A stretch of 64,000 nt of DNA from Lutimonas vermicola (GTDB lineage Bacteria; Bacteroidota; Bacteroidia; Flavobacteriales; Flavobacteriaceae). The translations under genes and the position numbers were made by a program. The DNA is taken from NCBI RefSeq assembly GCF_038433205.1, contig NZ_JBCDNA010000002.1:434001-498000 (forward strand), in the 5' to 3' direction. The notes under the pieces are model-generated. The model did no database searches. It worked only from the letters and a program-made list of their open reading frames with translations, and was not told the origin of the DNA. Shown here one piece after another: positions 60,252 through 64,000 of the stretch (the stretch's first letter is position 1; the number at the start of each line of letters is the position of its first letter).

Positions 60252-60389
60252 TTAAAGTTTTTTTCGATTATTTTTTTCCAGACTGAATATCCTCAACCAC
60301 AGTCTTTTTAGCCACTTCTCAAAGGTAATCCGGACGATCATTTCAGGCCAATCTCTGTGCAGATTCTCGGGCTTAAAAATAAAATCCAT
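60252..60389 (-). CDS. Candidate 45-residue small protein upstream of atpD
   Basis: An ATG at 60389 opens 45 codons ending TAA at 60252, preceded in frame by a stop. The peptide (MDFIFKPENLHRDWPEMIVR, then 'ITFEKWLKRLWLRIFSLEK') is basic, amphipathic and helix-prone with four Trp, an unusual composition for random AT-rich DNA. I do not recognise a family. It ends just upstream of the atpDC promoter. It could be a real small protein or the remnant of a longer gene. Confidence 0.35.
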   Translation of the reverse strand: MDFIFKPENLHRDWPEMIVRITFEKWLKRLWLRIFSLEKNNRKKL

Positions 60390-60529
60390 AATACATACGG
60401 ATTATCTTTATAAAGCAATTGATCTGCATTGGCAGAAACCCGGTCAACCTGATACTATAAACTCAACATCAAAAAGCCTATAAAGCAATAAGTCATTTCA
60501 CCAAGATCCTTATGTTAGGAAAAATTGGA

Positions 60530-60567
60530 TCCCTTTAAAATAAAAGATCCGTCTGAAACGGATCTTT
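60530..60567 (-). terminator. Terminator of the SGNH lipoprotein gene
   Basis: AAAGATCCGT and ACGGATCTTT form a perfect 10-bp stem with a 5-base loop, 23 bases after the stop codon; the T tract on the minus strand is short. Confidence 0.75.
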
Positions 60568-60589
60568 ATCTTGTATTTACTTTATTTGA

Positions 60590-62143
60590 CTACCTGAGAG
60601 CAGGAGAATAGATCGTTGGAAAGTCTCCTATATCGTATAAGGCTCCGGCTTCTTCAAAATTAGAATCATATGATTCATCAATAAGTTTCAACATTTCATT
60701 AGCCAAAACGGCATTTCCTCTGGCTGTTAAATGAATCCCATCAAGTGAAAAAAGCCCGCCAAAAATAAACTCAGCAGTCACTGTGAATCCGTCACTTGCA
60801 TAACCATTTACAACGATATCATCAAGCAGCGAATAAGCGTCAAAAACAGGTAATCCTGCATTGGATGCAAGTTGTTCAATGGTTTGATTAAATGCGATGT
60901 TGGCCTCACTAATTTCCGTTTGCTCCGATGGAACAAGAACATAGGTATCCCCTAATGGATATGTTAAACCGTTTACAGATAATCGTCCTGCCAATTCAAG
61001 TGGCACACCTTTCCCAGATAAATATTCAAAATAATCTGTATTTATCTCAGAAATAGCAAATTGGCTCGTTAACAAAATCAGGTCATCTTCATTGGCCTGT
61101 CTTGCTTGACCATACTGAGAAGACAATATGGTTGCTGTAAGTTCATCCAATCCTCCAACAAACATAAGCGCTTGTTTTAGAGGCCCTGAAATATTAACCA
61201 GGGATTCATCGAATATCACGATAGGGCTGGGTTCAGTTTCAGAAAAAACTACTGAACGTTCAGGGAAACCTATTCCTGTGAAGGCCTTGTTTAAATCGGA
61301 ATAAAATCCGTTTAGCAAAGGAATCTGTTCAGCATATTCCGGAATTGAAGGATCTAATGGATTAAAGGGAACATAGGTGAAAAAAGGATGTTTCAACACA
61401 TTGGATATATTGGCAACGATTCCTTTGGCTCCGCCAGAGGCCAGGGTTCCTATCACTGCAGCCATCGAACCATCAAATACATTTTTATCGGTTATTTCAC
61501 TTGATCCATCTCCACCGGACGATGCATAACCCAATACATCATTGGCCCCTATCCTGAGGCTAAAAAAAGTAGGATTCGCTGCCATTGCATCATCAAGCAC
61601 ACGTACGTCAGGACTTGAAGCCATTCTAACAAAATAGGGGTTTGCAAGGCCCAACTCAAGGTTTGCAACATTACCATAGCCGGGGGCCAGTAAATGAAAA
61701 CTCCTTGCTCCCGGCACACCCATGTTATTATAGGGTCCTGGTTGTATATTAGTCACCTCTGTAGTAGGCGGTCCGGGCAGGTTGCCAAGGCCAGTACCAT
61801 TAAAAAACAACCTGGGTCCGAATGGGCCTTCAGGCTGGGTACCCCCTAAAAGTAATCCACCAACATTATCATTCATATATGGCTGGGAAAATTCCCCGCC
61901 GCCGGCAAGTGCCATTTTCTGCGCAAGCAAATTCGGGTATGAATTATCCTGACTAGCTATAAACAAAGCGCCATCGGCTAATCCTGCCGTAGATGAATTT
62001 CCAAGCGCCACGTAATTCGTAAAATCAGCTTCTCCCGAAACAACCTCAACCGGGGGCTTAATTTCTCTGTCAAACTTACCTTGTTCGCATGAAGCCAGGG
62101 CAACAACCATTAAAAGAGCCCATATATAATTTATTCTCAACAT
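60590..62143 (-). CDS. SGNH/GDSL-type hydrolase lipoprotein
   Basis: A 517-residue lipoprotein. The ATG at 62143 opens a lipobox signal ('INYIWALLMVVALASCEQG', Cys at about 19); an earlier in-frame start overlaps the upstream receptor gene. SGNH blocks are visible: block I 'YVALGNSSTAGLADG' with GNS instead of GDS, block III 'FSLRIGANDVLGYA' (GxND) and block V 'FSLDGIHLTARGNAVL' (DxxH). It should be an esterase or lipase facing the periplasm or the surface. It follows a TonB-dependent receptor by 20 bp, so the pair is probably one operon for uptake of an ester-containing substrate. Confidence 0.88.
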   Translation of the reverse strand: MLRINYIWALLMVVALASCEQGKFDREIKPPVEVVSGEADFTNYVALGNSSTAGLADGALFIASQDNSYPNLLAQKMALAGGGEFSQPYMNDNVGGLLLGGTQPEGPFGPRLFFNGTGLGNLPGPPTTEVTNIQPGPYNNMGVPGARSFHLLAPGYGNVANLELGLANPYFVRMASSPDVRVLDDAMAANPTFFSLRIGANDVLGYASSGGDGSSEITDKNVFDGSMAAVIGTLASGGAKGIVANISNVLKHPFFTYVPFNPLDPSIPEYAEQIPLLNGFYSDLNKAFTGIGFPERSVVFSETEPSPIVIFDESLVNISGPLKQALMFVGGLDELTATILSSQYGQARQANEDDLILLTSQFAISEINTDYFEYLSGKGVPLELAGRLSVNGLTYPLGDTYVLVPSEQTEISEANIAFNQTIEQLASNAGLPVFDAYSLLDDIVVNGYASDGFTVTAEFIFGGLFSLDGIHLTARGNAVLANEMLKLIDESYDSNFEEAGALYDIGDFPTIYSPALR

Positions 62144-62163
62144 TGTTTTCCTTTTATATTTGA

Positions 62164-64000
62164 TTATTGATTGAATACCCATGACACAAAGAATTGTGAT
62201 CCAATAAATGGCGAACCAGGAGCACTTTGATACTCATGACCTCCAAGATTAGCCCCACCCATTTTAAACATGGATTTGATCTTTGGTACAAAATAATTGA
62301 TCTGAGCATCTCCGACTGTTCTTTGAGGAATGACGGCATTGGCAATAGTAGATTGCCATAAGTATTCATCACTCCATCTTACATTTATATTAAATCCAAG
62401 GTTGCCTACGATGTTCTGGCTTCCCAAGGAGATTTTAAATTTGTGCTCCGGGGTATTGAAACCCGCAGAAAAATTAGGATCAGATGCCTGGTCGAAATCA
62501 AATTTCGCCAAAGTATAACTCAGGCCTAAATCCAGTTTATCAAGTACCCGAGCATTTAAACCGATACTACCCCCGTATGACGAGATATCCGCCTGGGAAT
62601 TTGTGTACGTTTGAAAAGCAGTGACATTTCCGCTAATAAGATCTGCAATACCTGATGCATCCCCAGTTGTTCCCGTGTTTGGAGTTACTACAAAAGTATT
62701 GCTTATAAAGTCTTCATAATTGCTGTAATAACCTGAAATATCAACGTATATTTTCCCGAAAACACCTCTGTAACCTAAGTCATATGACTGTATCCTTTCG
62801 GGTTGAACCAATTCTGTTTCAATAGATTCAAGCAATGCCGGATTGCCAGTAGCCTGAAAGGCCTGTACGGAAGATAGAGAATAGGAGTCACTATACACTT
62901 TTCTACCGGTAAGATCTGTATTAGGTAAGTCTCTGTCTAAATTTGCAGGAGAAGATCCTACTAAGATAGCACGACTGGCGTCAAGGCCAATAAAAAGATC
63001 CTGCGTTGTCGGATACCTGAAACCTGTTTGAAATGACGTCCGCAGATTGTGGTTCCTGGCTTCGTCAACCGCAAACGTGACAGAGGCCCTGGGTGAAAAA
63101 TTACCATCGTAGAATTCATTCTTATCATATCGGATAGAAGCCTGAAGTTTAAGCCTGTCATCCATCAATTTTTTAATAGCCTGCGCATAGATACCATATT
63201 CGCCGTACTTGATTGGACCATCATAATCTGTAAATATAGTTCCCTGGGAATTCAGGGAATATTGACGGTAAGACCCTCCAACCTGAAGATCCCATTTGTC
63301 ATCAAGCAGATGGGCAAAATTATAATTTCCTTCACCAACGTACATTGAAGTTTTGTCAATAAATTTTGAACCTGTAGTTAAATCACCATCTGAAACAATT
63401 CCATCAAACAATTCTTTGAATAATGGAGAACCCGGTTTAGGCGTAGTAAGTTCATTGGAATCTGCAAAAATTCTGGCCTGGGCATGTGCCTGATCATTAT
63501 TGGCGCCTCCAAGAGCTGCATTAAGATATCCTTCCAAATACTCCCCAAACCAATCCTGAGCTCCATATTTTGCTATATTAAGACCGGTAAAAAGCATGTC
63601 ATATGAATCTCCGGCATCTTCGGTAGTCATATATCCCCTCACAAAAAAGTTCTTGTTTCTGACCTCTATTTTATGTTGTTGAATCAAGAAGTTTTTGATA
63701 TTATATCTGTTTGTTCCCTGATAGATAGTAGAACCATAACCGCCTCTTGTATTTAAGATGATCTCAAGGTCATCGCCGTTTGGTCTGTAATGAAACGAGG
63801 CATCGTACTTAATGCTCTCGGCATTATAATCTGTAAATGCCTGTTCCAGGTATCCGGTTCTAGACACATTATCGGCAGGAACCAAAGCGCTCACTCCAGC
63901 AGGAATAGCCCCGGTTGCCTCTCCCAGTTGGGCCAGTTTTTTTAAATCTAATCCTAATGCACCCAGAGAAAGTTCGTCTCCATATATATTAATTCCGTCA
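62164..64000 (-). CDS. TonB-dependent receptor, C-terminal part (5' end outside window)
   Basis: The frame is open to the window edge (base 63999 upward reads 'DGINIYGDELSLGALGLDL'), so the ATG at 63894 is internal. The ~610 visible residues are the barrel of a TonB-dependent receptor: repeated aromatic-edged strands ('SFHYRPNGDDLEIIL', 'KLDLGLSYTLAKFDF'), the receptor-like 'NLRTSFQTGFRYPTTQDLFIG', 'IQSYDLGYRGVFGKIYVDI' and a C-terminal 'GSQFFVSWVFNQ'. The plug domain lies outside. No SusD-like gene follows; an SGNH lipoprotein does. Substrate unknown. Confidence 0.9.
   Translation of the reverse strand, partial: DGINIYGDELSLGALGLDLKKLAQLGEATGAIPAGVSALVPADNVSRTGYLEQAFTDYNAESIKYDASFHYRPNGDDLEIILNTRGGYGSTIYQGTNRYNIKNFLIQQHKIEVRNKNFFVRGYMTTEDAGDSYDMLFTGLNIAKYGAQDWFGEYLEGYLNAALGGANNDQAHAQARIFADSNELTTPKPGSPLFKELFDGIVSDGDLTTGSKFIDKTSMYVGEGNYNFAHLLDDKWDLQVGGSYRQYSLNSQGTIFTDYDGPIKYGEYGIYAQAIKKLMDDRLKLQASIRYDKNEFYDGNFSPRASVTFAVDEARNHNLRTSFQTGFRYPTTQDLFIGLDASRAILVGSSPANLDRDLPNTDLTGRKVYSDSYSLSSVQAFQATGNPALLESIETELVQPERIQSYDLGYRGVFGKIYVDISGYYSNYEDFISNTFVVTPNTGTTGDASGIADLISGNVTAFQTYTNSQADISSYGGSIGLNARVLDKLDLGLSYTLAKFDFDQASDPNFSAGFNTPEHKFKISLGSQNIVGNLGFNINVRWSDEYLWQSTIANAVIPQRTVGDAQINYFVPKIKSMFKMGGANLGGHEYQSAPGSPFIGSQFFVSWVFNQ

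Larger units (their letters stand above)
60148..60589. other. Longest intergenic region of the window (442 bp)
   Basis: It contains the atpDC -7 box (60227-60234), a candidate 45-codon minus-strand ORF (60389-60252) and the terminator of the SGNH gene (60530-60567). I see no tRNA, no repeat and no mobile-element end in it. Confidence 0.7.

Noticed and set aside
1..64000. CRISPR arrays, insertion sequences, rRNA operons or tRNA genes
   Set aside because: No regularly spaced direct repeats, transposase-like proteins, terminal inverted repeats or convincing structural RNA sequences were found by reading.

Overview
The window reads as chromosomal core DNA of a member of the Bacteroidota, most likely a gliding flavobacterium (family Flavobacteriaceae or close). 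The evidence is the gldB/gldC pair, a RemB-like outer-membrane protein, a type IX secretion (T9SS) sorting domain on a secreted aminopeptidase, many family-restricted proteins (DUF5686, DUF6089, DUF6029, 2TM), an atpD-atpC pair separated from the other ATP synthase genes, low G+C, weak Shine-Dalgarno signals, and repeated -7 boxes of the Bacteroidota form TAnnTTTG, in several cases with an upstream TTG at 17-23 bp. I see no rRNA, tRNA, CRISPR array, insertion sequence or prophage.

Layout. 1-6.9 kb: the end of an aldehyde-dehydrogenase-like protein without a catalytic half, a sugar N-acetyltransferase, a RemB-like barrel protein, a DUF5686 surface protein and an AraC regulator. 7-14.3 kb: pdhB diverging from etfB-etfA, then a bifunctional-nuclease protein, a nucleoside transporter, thyA, two small proteins and folA, which together form a nucleoside/folate neighbourhood. 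14.3-16.9 kb: a diverged tandem pair of small secreted proteins with matching promoters and terminators, beside an AraC regulator. 16.9-24.3 kb: sppA, a folK-deoxynucleoside kinase fusion, gldB-gldC, nadE and dnaG. 24.3-29.8 kb: clpX, clpP, tig, a small membrane protein, an alpha/beta hydrolase and pdxJ. 29.9-37.2 kb: CBS protein-nadK, then DUF6089-uppS-bamA-ompH-ompH, an envelope biogenesis unit. 37.2-47.4 kb: gamma-carbonic anhydrase, a three-domain NifU-like protein, a prolyl oligopeptidase, a GreA/B-C-like protein, tag, an anchored SRPBCC-GyrI protein, a DPP III-like peptidase, rsgA, dtd and a DUF3857 pseudogene. 47.4-51.6 kb: a PorT-like barrel, feoA-feoB-small Cys protein and a SCO protein. 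51.7-58.3 kb: M1 aminopeptidase with T9SS tail, rseP, and a DUF3179-TlpA-DUF6029 operon. 58.3-64 kb: atpD-atpC, then a TonB-dependent receptor (cut by the window end) with an SGNH lipoprotein.

How it fits together. Most genes are housekeeping: protein quality control, folate/dTMP synthesis, NAD and PLP synthesis, and envelope assembly. The least explained parts are the tandem pair of small secreted proteins that look like T9SS sorting-domain folds without cargo, with a shared 17-bp element upstream of both promoters; the DUF3179-TlpA-DUF6029 operon, a plausible undescribed periplasm/outer-membrane redox module; and the primase, whose four zinc-ligand positions are all replaced.
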